A stretch of 64,000 bases of DNA from Maricaulis sp048268525 (GTDB lineage Bacteria; Pseudomonadota; Alphaproteobacteria; Caulobacterales; Maricaulaceae), in NCBI RefSeq assembly GCF_048268525.1, contig NZ_JBLWVH010000007.1, positions 1 to 64,000 of the forward strand, given 5' to 3'. Shown here piece by piece: positions 25,073 to 33,283 of the stretch. The number at the start of each line of letters is the position of its first letter. The stretch's first letter is position 1. Position numbers and translations under genes: made by a program. The notes under the pieces were generated by a model. That model worked only from the letters and a program-made list of their open reading frames with translations. It was not told the origin of the DNA and did not search any database.

Positions 25073-26926
25073 TTACCAGCCGCAATCGCGGTCGGCGTTT
25101 TCTGCTTCCAGATGCGTCATCAGCGGCTGGAAATAGGCGATGATGGCTGAGCCATCCATTTCGCGGGTACCGGTGAAGGCTTCCAGCGCGTCCGGCCAGG
25201 GCTGCGAGGCGCCCATTTCCATCATCGCGTTGAAGCGGGCACCGACTTCCTCATTGCCGTAGATCGAGCAACGGTGCAGCGGACCTTCCCAGCCAGCCAT
25301 CTCGCAGGCCGCTTCATGGAATTGGAACTGCATGATGAAGCTGAGGAAATAGCGCAGATAGGGGACGTTGTTGGCGATGTGGTATTTCGAGCCTGGATCG
25401 AAGGCGTTTTCACCGCGCTCGACCGGCGGCACAATGCCCTGGTAGCTCTCGCGCAGCTCCCACCAGGCGTCATTGTAATTTTCCGGCTGGATCTCGCCGC
25501 GCAGCACGCGCCAGCGCCATTGATCCATCATGATGGCGAAGGGCAGGAAGGAAATCTTGTCGAGGGCGGTATCCATCAGCAAGCCAAGGTCAGCCGAGGC
25601 GTCCGGCACGTCGGCTTGGTCGAGCAAGCCGATCTGGACCAGATAGTCCGGCGTCACCGAGAGGGCGATGAAATCACCGATCGCCTCGTGGAAGCCGTCA
25701 TGGGCGCCGCCCTGGAACAGGAAGTCCTGCTGGTTGTAGGCGCGCTGGTAGAAATTGTGGCCCAGCTCGTGGTGCACGGTGACGAAGTCATCGGCATTGA
25801 CGCGGGTACACATCTTGATCCGCAAATCATCGACACTGTCGAGATTCCAAGCCGAGGCGTGACAGGCAACCTGGCGGTCACGCGGCTGCGTGATCAGGGA
25901 GCGCTCCCAGAACGTATCCGGCAGTTCTTCCATGCCCAGGGAGGTGAAGAAGCTTTCCGCGGTCTCCGTCATCCGGATCGGATCATAATCCGCATCGACC
26001 AGAAGCTGGGTCAGGTCATAGGCCGGGCCGGCATCGCTGACCGAAGCCACATCGCTGAGCGCGGCCCAGGACTGGGCCCACATATTGCCCAGCAAGTCGG
26101 CCCGGATCGGACCTTCCGCAGCCTGGACCTCATCGCCATAAAGGTCGTTCAGGTCATCGCGAACATAGCAGTGGAGTTGCTCATACAGCGGCTCGACCTG
26201 GCCCCAAAGGCGTTCGACTTCGGCTTCCATCTCGTCGGCCGGCATGTCGTAATTGGACAGCCACATCTCGGCGAGATCGGAGAAACCGAGATCGCGGGCG
26301 CCGGCATTGGCGATCTCGACCATCTCGGCATAGTCCGCCGACATCTGCTCGGGGTTGTAGCTGTCTCGCCAGCCGGCCCAGACATGCGCCAGGAATTCCG
26401 GGTCACGGCTGGTCCGCATGATGTTTTCCAGCTCGTTATGGTCGACCATCTCGCCGTCGATCTCCATCAGACCGGTCGAATAGGCCGAGCCCATGCGGGT
26501 CGTCAGTTCGGACAGGCGCGCCGCAGCGGCGCTATCAGCCGGGGCGGGCAGGGTGATGCCGGCGCGCAGCACGTTCATCTGCCGCGCCATTTCGGTGGTC
26601 ATCTCAAGATCGTTGTAGCGCGCTGTTTCGGTCGCCAGACGGACAGCCATCTCGGTGCCTTGAGTCGACATGCGCTCGAGCAGCCAATTGGTGTCATAGG
26701 TGATGAAGTTGTTCTGGACCCAGGCCGTGCGGGCGCCAAACTCGCTGAACTCACGCAGCTCGGCGGTTGCATCAGCAAGGAATTGTTCGGCATCGGCCAC
26801 CGTGACCGGTGCTTCGGCTTGGTTTGTGGCGGCTTGTGTGCCAGCAGAAGGCTCTTCGGGGGCGCTACAGCCCGCAAGAACTGCCAGAAGGGCACCCGAA
26901 GCAACCCCGGTCATCAAACGTTTCAT
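25073..26926 (-). CDS. M2-family peptidyl-dipeptidase lipoprotein (ACE homolog)
   Basis: A 617-residue zinc dipeptidase related to angiotensin-converting enzyme, probably releasing C-terminal dipeptides in the periplasm. The lipobox LLAVLAGC (Cys about residue 20) predicts a lipoprotein anchored outside the inner membrane, and a low-complexity linker follows. The zinc site HELGH lies near residue 385, and GFHEAIGD about 25 residues on supplies the third ligand. LITQPRDRQVACHASAW is also typical. I prefer the ATG ending at 26926, 7 bases after GGGGAGA, over the ATG two codons upstream. Nutrient peptide scavenging is a reasonable inference. Confidence 0.94.
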   Translation of the reverse strand: MKRLMTGVASGALLAVLAGCSAPEEPSAGTQAATNQAEAPVTVADAEQFLADATAELREFSEFGARTAWVQNNFITYDTNWLLERMSTQGTEMAVRLATETARYNDLEMTTEMARQMNVLRAGITLPAPADSAAAARLSELTTRMGSAYSTGLMEIDGEMVDHNELENIMRTSRDPEFLAHVWAGWRDSYNPEQMSADYAEMVEIANAGARDLGFSDLAEMWLSNYDMPADEMEAEVERLWGQVEPLYEQLHCYVRDDLNDLYGDEVQAAEGPIRADLLGNMWAQSWAALSDVASVSDAGPAYDLTQLLVDADYDPIRMTETAESFFTSLGMEELPDTFWERSLITQPRDRQVACHASAWNLDSVDDLRIKMCTRVNADDFVTVHHELGHNFYQRAYNQQDFLFQGGAHDGFHEAIGDFIALSVTPDYLVQIGLLDQADVPDASADLGLLMDTALDKISFLPFAIMMDQWRWRVLRGEIQPENYNDAWWELRESYQGIVPPVERGENAFDPGSKYHIANNVPYLRYFLSFIMQFQFHEAACEMAGWEGPLHRCSIYGNEEVGARFNAMMEMGASQPWPDALEAFTGTREMDGSAIIAYFQPLMTHLEAENADRDCGW

Positions 26927-27040
26927 GGTCATTCTCCCCGTCTGCCCACAGGGCAGGATTGGCTAACTGTCTCCATCCTGATGCGCTCGTCGTGCGCGTC
27001 AAGACGACATTGCGTGATTTCGTTCTGGTACCGTTCGCAA

Positions 27041-27493
27041 TCAGGCCTTTTTCGCTGCCGCGGCGCGCATCACCCGCTCCATGCCATCGAGGAAGGCCGA
27101 GCGGTCCTTGGGACCAAACGGCTTGGCGCCTGAGGTGACCGCCCCGGTTTCCCGCAAGTCGGTCATCAGGTTACGGGTCGCGAGAGAGGCGCCGATATTG
27201 TCCTGGGTCCACAGCTTGCCGCGCGGATCAATGCCGATCGCGCCAGCCTTGATGCACCGGTCGGCGAGCGGAATATCGGCCGTCACGAAGACGTCGCCAG
27301 CGCCGATATGGTCCGCGATCCAGTCATCGGCCGCATCCAGCTTGCCCTCAACGATGACCAGCCGCGCCCATTGCGAGTTCGGACGTCTCAGCCCGCCATC
27401 GCAAACGAACAGCATTTCCCATTGATGACGCTCACCAACGCGGATGATCTCATCCTTCACCGGGCAGGCATCGGCATCGACATAGATGGTCAT
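27041..27493 (-). CDS. YaiI/YqxD (DUF188) family protein
   Basis: A 150-residue protein of the DUF188 family. The N-terminal MTIYVDADACPVKDEIIRV and the internal VTADIPLADRCIKAGA are diagnostic. The acidic residues in VDADACPVKDE resemble a PIN-like nuclease centre, but no activity is firmly established for the family. It follows the M14 carboxypeptidase gene by 3 bases on the same strand, so they are likely cotranscribed, though no functional link is obvious. Confidence 0.9.
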   Translation of the reverse strand: MTIYVDADACPVKDEIIRVGERHQWEMLFVCDGGLRRPNSQWARLVIVEGKLDAADDWIADHIGAGDVFVTADIPLADRCIKAGAIGIDPRGKLWTQDNIGASLATRNLMTDLRETGAVTSGAKPFGPKDRSAFLDGMERVMRAAAAKKA

Positions 27494-27496
27494 CGT

Positions 27497-28627
27497 CTAG
27501 AGCTCGCTGACCATGGCCAGCATGGCGTCGAGATTGGCGGCGCCCAGCTTGCGGCAACGCTCCGGCGACCAGCCGAATTCCGGATCGGGCAGGTCGGCAT
27601 TGTCCTTGAAGGGCATTTCCAGCGTCATCGCCAGGCATTTGAATTCATTGGCGAGGTAATTGGTGCAGACCGAGAGATTGGCGGTGCCCGGTGCATCGAC
27701 ATCATAGCCGTGCTCGGTCTGGAAGTCCGGGCTGGCGAGGCAGAGCGCGTCCTTGTAGCCATCCAGCAATGCCTGGCCGCGCTCATCGAAATTGGGCGCG
27801 CCTTCGCCGCCGGCGATGAAATTATAAGGAAGGGCCTCATCGCCATGCACATCGAGGGCGAGATCGATCCCGGTTTCGCGCATGCGGGTCAGGACATGGA
27901 AGACTTCCGGGGAGTTCTCCGGTGTGGCCTTGTCCCATTCGCGGTTGAGATTGACGCCGTTGGCATTGGTGCGCAGATGGCCGCGCTTTGAGCCATCCGG
28001 GTTCATGTTCGGCACGATATGGAAAACGGCCTTTTCGCGCAGCTTGCGGGCGACGGGATCATCATCATCGAGCAGCCGGCCGAGAAAACCCTCCATCCAC
28101 CATTCCGCCATGGTCTCACCAGGATGCTGGCGGGCGGTGACCCAGATGGTGCGCGTGGCGCTGTCCTGCTCACCAATGGTGAGAAGGTCCATCGTCTGCC
28201 CGTCCAGGGTCTCGCCGAGCACTTCCAGCTCGACCGCGTGGTGCAGCTGGGCCCAGGCGATCAGGTCCTGGTGGCGCTCCATCGAGAAGGGCGCGAAATA
28301 GGCAAACCAGACTGTGTCGGCTTCCGGCATGTGGTGGATGGTCAGTGTGCCGTCTGCATACTCGGTGTCGACGCGGAACCAGGTCTCGCGGTCATAGGAG
28401 GCGCAGGCCTGATAGCCGGGCCAGCCTTCAAGATAGGCCGCGCCACCGGCATTCTCGATCGCCATGGAAAGCTGTTCGCCCATCGCGCCGGTAACCCGGA
28501 AATGGAACCATTGGTAGAAGTCCGAGCCGTTATCCTTGCGGATTTCCAATCGGATACGACCCGGGTCGGCCGCGTCGAGGACCTCGATATTGCCGCTGTC
28601 AAAGGCGTCGGTGATGTTAAGGCCCAT
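27497..28627 (-). CDS. M14-family zinc carboxypeptidase (cytosolic-type)
   Basis: A 376-residue carboxypeptidase of the cytosolic M14 type. An N-terminal beta-rich domain of about 120 residues (FYQWFHFRVTG, YFAPFSMERH) precedes the catalytic domain. That domain shows RQHPGETMAEWW (zinc His and Glu), NMNPDGSKRGHLRTNANGVNLNREW (substrate-binding Arg/Asn-Arg) and LDVHGDEALPYNF (third zinc ligand). There is no signal peptide, so it acts in the cytoplasm. Eukaryotic relatives trim glutamate tails; bacterial substrates are unknown. An open frame runs upstream to 28753, but MGLNITDAFDSG at 28627 is the plausible start. Confidence 0.88.
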   Translation of the reverse strand: MGLNITDAFDSGNIEVLDAADPGRIRLEIRKDNGSDFYQWFHFRVTGAMGEQLSMAIENAGGAAYLEGWPGYQACASYDRETWFRVDTEYADGTLTIHHMPEADTVWFAYFAPFSMERHQDLIAWAQLHHAVELEVLGETLDGQTMDLLTIGEQDSATRTIWVTARQHPGETMAEWWMEGFLGRLLDDDDPVARKLREKAVFHIVPNMNPDGSKRGHLRTNANGVNLNREWDKATPENSPEVFHVLTRMRETGIDLALDVHGDEALPYNFIAGGEGAPNFDERGQALLDGYKDALCLASPDFQTEHGYDVDAPGTANLSVCTNYLANEFKCLAMTLEMPFKDNADLPDPEFGWSPERCRKLGAANLDAMLAMVSEL

Positions 28628-28734
28628 GGTTCGCTCCGCTATTCTCGCAAAAGGGTGACTCGCTTGTGAGCGTGATAGACCATATCGCACGGTCAATCGA
28701 CGGCGCGCCTGCGTCCTGTCCGGGAGATGACGAC

Positions 28735-29220
28735 ATGATGGTCTGGCTTTCACGCGTGGTTCGCTTTGGACTGCCGCTTTTCATCGCAGCGATCTTTCTC
28801 GATTCGCTTCGCTACAAGTTTACGGATGCCCCGGAAACGCAGGAAATCTTCGGTCGGCTCGATGGCTGGGCCGCCAGCCTGGGCGCGGCGGGCCTGTTCG
28901 ATCACAGCGGGCTCTTCAGCCAGTACGTGATCGGATCAGCAGAACTCATTGCTTCTGCGCTGCTATTGATTGGATTTATACCCGCCTTGTCGCGCTTTCA
29001 GGTTCTGGGCAGTGCCCTCGGCGTGGCCATCATGAGCGGCGCCATCAGCTTTCACCTGTTCACACCGCTTGGCATTGATCCCAATGCCGATGGCGGTGGC
29101 CTCTTCGTCGCGGCTTGTCTCGTTTGGCTGTCCTGCGTGACCCTCTTGGTCATAAAGCGTCAGGAAGCGCTGGCTTTGGCCTGCGACTTCTTGCGGGCGA
29201 TTGTTCCGAGCAGGCGATAG
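28735..29220 (+). CDS. DoxX-like small membrane protein
   Basis: A roughly 161-residue protein with about four membrane helices. RVVRFGLPLFIAAIFLDSLRYKFTDAPETQEIF leads into QYVIGSAELIASALLLIGFIP and GSALGVAIMSGAISFHLFTPLGI. The pattern (helix, loop, two helices around a polar GSAELIAS, then FHLFTPLG) resembles the DoxX/YkgB-type superfamily. GGGAGA lies 8 bases before the ATG at 28735. Its last 61 bases overlap the end of the convergent msrQ gene. I cannot give a specific function. Confidence 0.7.
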   Translation: MMVWLSRVVRFGLPLFIAAIFLDSLRYKFTDAPETQEIFGRLDGWAASLGAAGLFDHSGLFSQYVIGSAELIASALLLIGFIPALSRFQVLGSALGVAIMSGAISFHLFTPLGIDPNADGGGLFVAACLVWLSCVTLLVIKRQEALALACDFLRAIVPSRR

Positions 29221-29837
29221 GCCAGCAGCAGTGCCAGGATGCCTCCATGGATCCACGGGCCCAATTGCTGCCCCTTGACCATATAGCCGTGATGCAGGAC
29301 GGCGAGGATGGCGAGTGGATAGACCAGCCGGTGCAGGCCCTGCCAGCGGCGAGCGCCCAACCGGCGCTGCACGCGATTGAATGAGGTGAGGGCGAGCGGG
29401 ATGAGCAGGATGAAGGCGCTCATGCCGAGCGTGATGTAAATTCGCTCGGCGACATCCCGCCACAGGCCGGCGAGCGCACCGGAGGCGCTCATCCCGGCAG
29501 CCAGGAAGAGGTCCAAGCCGAGATAGGCGAGGATGTGGAGGAGAGCATACCAGAAGGCCGCGAGGCCGATCCGGCGCCGGATCATCATGATCGGTCCCCA
29601 TCGCGTCAGGTCACGGATCGGCGTGACTGCGAGCGAGGCGAGGAGGATACGGATCGCAGTGTCGCCCAGAAAGCGGTGCGTGGTCTCGATCGGATTGAAG
29701 CCCAGACCATGCGCCTGGCCGCCCAGCAGCAAAATCCATTGCCAGCCCAGCCACAGGCCGGGCAGGGCCAGCAGCCAGAAGGCAAGGGGCTTCAGCCAAT
29801 GACGGCTGAACGTCCTGAGAAGTGGGTTGCGTACCAT
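29160..29837 (-). CDS. msrQ: MsrQ, heme-binding membrane subunit of MsrPQ
   Basis: MsrQ is the inner-membrane cytochrome b-type partner that passes electrons from the quinone pool to MsrP for repair of oxidised methionine in periplasmic proteins. The 225-residue protein has about six helices and conserved histidines in FWYALLHILAYL, QGLHRLVYPLAILAVLHHGYMVKG, plus ETTHRFLGDTAIRILLASLAVTPIRDL. It starts 22 bases after msrP, as a translationally linked pair. The 3' end overlaps the oppositely transcribed DoxX-like gene by 61 bases. Confidence 0.94.
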   Translation of the reverse strand: MVRNPLLRTFSRHWLKPLAFWLLALPGLWLGWQWILLLGGQAHGLGFNPIETTHRFLGDTAIRILLASLAVTPIRDLTRWGPIMMIRRRIGLAAFWYALLHILAYLGLDLFLAAGMSASGALAGLWRDVAERIYITLGMSAFILLIPLALTSFNRVQRRLGARRWQGLHRLVYPLAILAVLHHGYMVKGQQLGPWIHGGILALLLAYRLLGTIARKKSQAKASAS

Positions 29838-29859
29838 GGTCTGATGGGTGTCCGACGGC

Positions 29860-30846
29860 CTAGTGGTTCTCGATCAGGTCCATGCCCGCATACATGTGGG
29901 CGACCTGTTCGGCATAACCATTGAACATTTCCGTGTCGCGACGGGCAAAGACATTGCCGCCGATGACCCGTTCCGAACTCTGGCTCCAGCGTGGATGGGC
30001 CCGGTTCGGATTGACGTTGGAATAAAAGCCGTACTCGCGCGGAGCCGAGCGGTTCCAGCTGGTTTCCGGCTGCTCGCTGACAAAGCGGATCGCCGAAATC
30101 GACTTGATTGACTTGTAGCCGTATTTCCACGGAACGACGAGGCGCACCGGCGCACCGTTCTGGTTGGGGAGGACCTCGCCGTAGAGACCGACGGCGAGGA
30201 AGGCGAGCTCGTTCATCGCCTCGTCCATGCGCAGGCCTTCCACATAGGGCCAGTCCAGCACCGGGAAACGGGTTCCGCGCATCTCTTCACGGTCGAGATG
30301 GGTTTCGAACTGGACATAGCGGGCGTCGCTGGTCGGTTCGAAGGCGGCCAGTACCTGTGACAGCGGGACACCGACCCAGGGAATGACCATCGACCAGGCC
30401 TCGACACATCGCAGGCGATAGATGCGTTCTTCCAGCGTTGAGAAGTCGACGACATCCTCCAGCGCGAAACGGCCGGTGCGGCCGGCATGGCCCTCGATGT
30501 CGATCGACCAGGGATCGGTGGTCATCGCGCCGGCATGGCGGGCGGGGTCGTCCTTGCCGATGCCGAACTCGTAGAAATTATTGTAGCCGGTGACGGCCGG
30601 ATAGGGCGTTTGCGGATCCGCGACGGTGTAATCGGTGGCAGCAAAGTCGAGCGCACCGCTGACCGGGCGTTGCCCGGCGCCCGTCTGTCTCGCCGCCACT
30701 TGACCTGACTGGGCCTCGCAGCCGGTGAGGCCGGTCAGGGCCAGCGCACCGCCACCGGCCATGATGGCGCGTCGGTCCAGGTACAGCTTTTTGGGTGTGA
30801 CGTCGGCCTCCGGGCTTTGCCAGCGGCGGTGTTTGCGAATGAACAT
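29860..30846 (-). CDS. msrP: MsrP, periplasmic protein-methionine-sulfoxide reductase catalytic subunit
   Basis: A 328-residue molybdenum enzyme of the sulfite-oxidase fold that reduces methionine sulfoxide in envelope proteins. A twin-arginine signal (DRRAIMAGGGALALTGLTG) directs Tat export after cofactor loading. The molybdenum-coordinating cysteine is in IYRLRCVEAWSMVIPW, and YNNFYEFGIGKDDPAR and VVPWKYGYKSIKSI are family blocks. Downstream msrQ supplies electrons. No regulator gene lies alongside. Confidence 0.95.
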   Translation of the reverse strand: MFIRKHRRWQSPEADVTPKKLYLDRRAIMAGGGALALTGLTGCEAQSGQVAARQTGAGQRPVSGALDFAATDYTVADPQTPYPAVTGYNNFYEFGIGKDDPARHAGAMTTDPWSIDIEGHAGRTGRFALEDVVDFSTLEERIYRLRCVEAWSMVIPWVGVPLSQVLAAFEPTSDARYVQFETHLDREEMRGTRFPVLDWPYVEGLRMDEAMNELAFLAVGLYGEVLPNQNGAPVRLVVPWKYGYKSIKSISAIRFVSEQPETSWNRSAPREYGFYSNVNPNRAHPRWSQSSERVIGGNVFARRDTEMFNGYAEQVAHMYAGMDLIENH

Positions 30847-31253
30847 GGTCTCGTATCCGTGCCTGTGATCATACAGAACCTAGGGCATTTCACGCCTGCG
30901 TCTTCCCCCTCAACGGTTTCGTGATGATTGCGGGAGAGCTTGTTACCATTCGTCAGGTCGTCGAGGCGGTCACCATGTCGCGTATGCGCCTGTCCTGTCT
31001 GAGTGAGTTCCTCATCATCACCCGCGCGCCCGGAGTCGAAGGCAATCGCGCTCCAAATCAGTTATTGGTTCCCCGATTATTGTGGGATATAGGCGCGCAC
31101 CACGGTGCTGCAGGCCGCGTCCATCCGGGCCTTGAATAGCAGTAGCGGCACAACAAGTTCGGCGTGGACGGCGTCACTGAATCCGTGCCCCGACTCCAAT
31201 TGAAATCGGTGCTCCACAAGGATCACCAAGCAGCCAGTTCACAGAGGTCATCC
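30847..31253. other. Intergenic region between msrP and the GNAT-nitrilase gene
   Basis: This stretch should contain the divergent promoters of msrPQ and of the GNAT/ATP-grasp operon. An open frame runs through the last 90 bases in phase with the downstream gene, but it does not look coded. I see no hairpin terminator, tRNA or clear operator. Composition becomes mildly AT-richer near 31055-31095 (CAAATCAGTTATTGG and GATTATTGTGGGATATAGG), a plausible promoter area. Confidence 0.4.
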
Positions 31254-32798
31254 TTGCCCAGCCAACCCGGTCGCTCCTCCCTCAATGTCCGCAATGCCAC
31301 GATTGAGGACATTCCACGCATCAATGCGCTGGTCGGCAAGGTCTATCCCTCGATGGACACATACTCTGTGGCCATGCTGCAGGGACAGATCACCATTTTT
31401 TCCGATGGTCAGGTCGTGGTTGAGTATGATGGCGAGATCGTCGGCTATGCCGCGAGCTTCATCATTGATGGTGAAACGGCGCTCAAGCCTCACACTTGGG
31501 ACTCGATCACCGGTGGCGGATACGCCTCGCGGCACAACCCCAAGGGCGAATGGCTCTACGGGATGGAAGTCTGTGTTGACCCGGACCGCCGTCGCCTGCG
31601 GATCGGTCAGCGCCTCTATGACGCCCGCAAGGAACTGGCCGAACGCTATGAACTGGAAGGCATTGTGTTTGGCGGACGGATGCCGAACTGGCAGCGCAAA
31701 CGCAAGCAATATCCGACGGCGAAATCCTATCTCGATGCCGTCATGGCGCAGGAAGTGGCCGACCCGGTCATCCGCTTCCAGTCACGAATGGGGTTTGAGC
31801 CGATCGGTGTTCTCAAGGATTATCTTCCGTCCGACGCGGCATCGCGCGGATGGGCCAGTCACATGGTCTGGCGCAACCCCTATGCTGTGGAACAGAAGCT
31901 CAGCGCCAATGCGCCTCCGGGGCAGAAAGAGATCGTGCGTGTCGCCACGGTCCAGTTCCAGCAGCGCCGGGTCGAGAGTTTTGACGAATTCATCAGCAAT
32001 ATCGAGTACTTCGTCGATGTGACGTCGGACTATCGCTGTGATTTCGTGGTCTTCCCCGAGCTGTTCACCCTGCAGCTCCTCGCGCTTGAGGAAACGCGCC
32101 TGACGCCGGCGCAGTCGATTGAACGCCTGACCGAGTACACGCCCCACTTCGTCGAGAAAATGCGTGAGCTGGCGATCAGCTACAACATCAACATCATCGG
32201 CGGCTCCCATCCCACACGCACGGATGATGGCGACATCCAGAATGTCGCCTATGTCTTCCTGCGGGACGGCTCGGTTCATGCCCAGGAGAAGATTCACCCG
32301 ACCCCGTCAGAACGCCATTGGTGGAATATTCTGGGCGGCGACGAGATCATCACCATCCCGACCGATTGCGGTCCGATCGGAGTGCTGATCTGCTATGACA
32401 GCGAATTCCCGGAGCTGGCGCGCAAGCTGGTCGATGCCGGCGCGAAGCTCCTGTTCGTGCCGTTCTGTACCGACAATCGCCAGGGCTATCTGCGGGTACG
32501 ATATTGCGCCCAGGCGCGGGCCATCGAGAACCAGTGCTATGTCGTGATGTCCGGCAATGTCGGAAACCTGCCAGGCGTGGAAAACATGGACATCCAGTAT
32601 GCCCAGTCCTGCATCCTGACGCCCTGTGACTTTCGCTTCGCCCGCGACGGCATCGCCGCCGAATGCACCGAGAATGTGGAGACCGTCGCCATCGCCGATC
32701 TCGATCTGACCGATCTGGACTGGGCCCGCCAGGAAGGCACGGTCCGCAATCTGCGCGATCGTCGCTTCGACCTGTACAAGGTCGACTGGAAGGGGTGA
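31254..32798 (+). CDS. GNAT acetyltransferase - carbon-nitrogen hydrolase fusion (YhcX-like)
   Basis: The 514-residue fusion has a GNAT domain (about 10-200; VRNATIEDIPRINALV, then the acetyl-CoA loop RRRLRIGQRLYDARKEL) and a nitrilase-superfamily amidohydrolase (about 220-510). The catalytic triad is visible: Glu in VVFPELFTLQLL, Lys in QEKIHPTPSE, Cys in GVLICYDSEFPEL. Length and order match Bacillus YhcX. I take the TTG at 31254, which has AGAGG 6 bases upstream; an in-frame GTG at 31164 would add 30 unconserved-looking residues. The stop overlaps the next ATG (TGATG), so this heads a three-gene operon. Substrate unknown. Confidence 0.88.
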   Translation: MPSQPGRSSLNVRNATIEDIPRINALVGKVYPSMDTYSVAMLQGQITIFSDGQVVVEYDGEIVGYAASFIIDGETALKPHTWDSITGGGYASRHNPKGEWLYGMEVCVDPDRRRLRIGQRLYDARKELAERYELEGIVFGGRMPNWQRKRKQYPTAKSYLDAVMAQEVADPVIRFQSRMGFEPIGVLKDYLPSDAASRGWASHMVWRNPYAVEQKLSANAPPGQKEIVRVATVQFQQRRVESFDEFISNIEYFVDVTSDYRCDFVVFPELFTLQLLALEETRLTPAQSIERLTEYTPHFVEKMRELAISYNINIIGGSHPTRTDDGDIQNVAYVFLRDGSVHAQEKIHPTPSERHWWNILGGDEIITIPTDCGPIGVLICYDSEFPELARKLVDAGAKLLFVPFCTDNRQGYLRVRYCAQARAIENQCYVVMSGNVGNLPGVENMDIQYAQSCILTPCDFRFARDGIAAECTENVETVAIADLDLTDLDWARQEGTVRNLRDRRFDLYKVDWKG

Positions 32799-33283
32799 TG
32801 AAACCATCCATCCGCCTGGCGGACCCGGATGACCTTGACCGTATCGACCGGATCGAGGCGGCGAGCTTCGACGCGGACCGGTTTCCGCGTCGGAATCTTG
32901 CGCGGATGCTGGCGGGACGGCGAACCCGTTTCCTGCTTGCTGAAGCCTCGACCGGGCAGGGCGGTTATCTCGCATTGAGTTTCAGGACGGGCAGCCGGGT
33001 CGCCCGGATCTATTCCGTCGCGGTCGATCCGGCATCGCGGCGACAGGGTCTCGCGGAGGCCCTGCTCGAAGCGGCGGTAGAGCTCGCAACGGCACGGAAT
33101 TGCCATGTGCTCAGACTGGAAGTTCGCGCCTCGAACGGCGCCGCCCGCAAACTTTATGACCGTTACGGATTTCGCTTGCATGACACGCGAATTGCCTATT
33201 ACGAGGACGGTGAAACAGGCTTGGTTCTGGAGGCCCTTCTCGAGTTGCCGTCCTGTCCTGTCATCGCGGAGCATGACCCCTAG
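32798..33283 (+). CDS. GNAT N-acetyltransferase (RimI-like)
   Basis: A 161-residue single-domain acyltransferase. Core motifs are IRLADPDDLDRIDRIEAASF at the start, IYSVAVDPASRRQGLAEALLEAA (the acetyl-CoA pyrophosphate loop RRQGLA), and LRLEVRASNGAARKLYDRYGF near the end, as in RimI-type enzymes. Its ATG overlaps the stop of the GNAT-nitrilase fusion, and its stop overlaps the ATP-grasp start, so it is locked into this operon. It may acylate the product or an intermediate of the ATP-grasp ligase, which is inference. Confidence 0.9.
   Translation: MKPSIRLADPDDLDRIDRIEAASFDADRFPRRNLARMLAGRRTRFLLAEASTGQGGYLALSFRTGSRVARIYSVAVDPASRRQGLAEALLEAAVELATARNCHVLRLEVRASNGAARKLYDRYGFRLHDTRIAYYEDGETGLVLEALLELPSCPVIAEHDP

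Noticed and set aside
30847..31253. Riboswitch or leader peptide before the GNAT-nitrilase gene
   Set aside because: No conserved aptamer elements or intrinsic terminator found; at most a long leader or ordinary promoter region.
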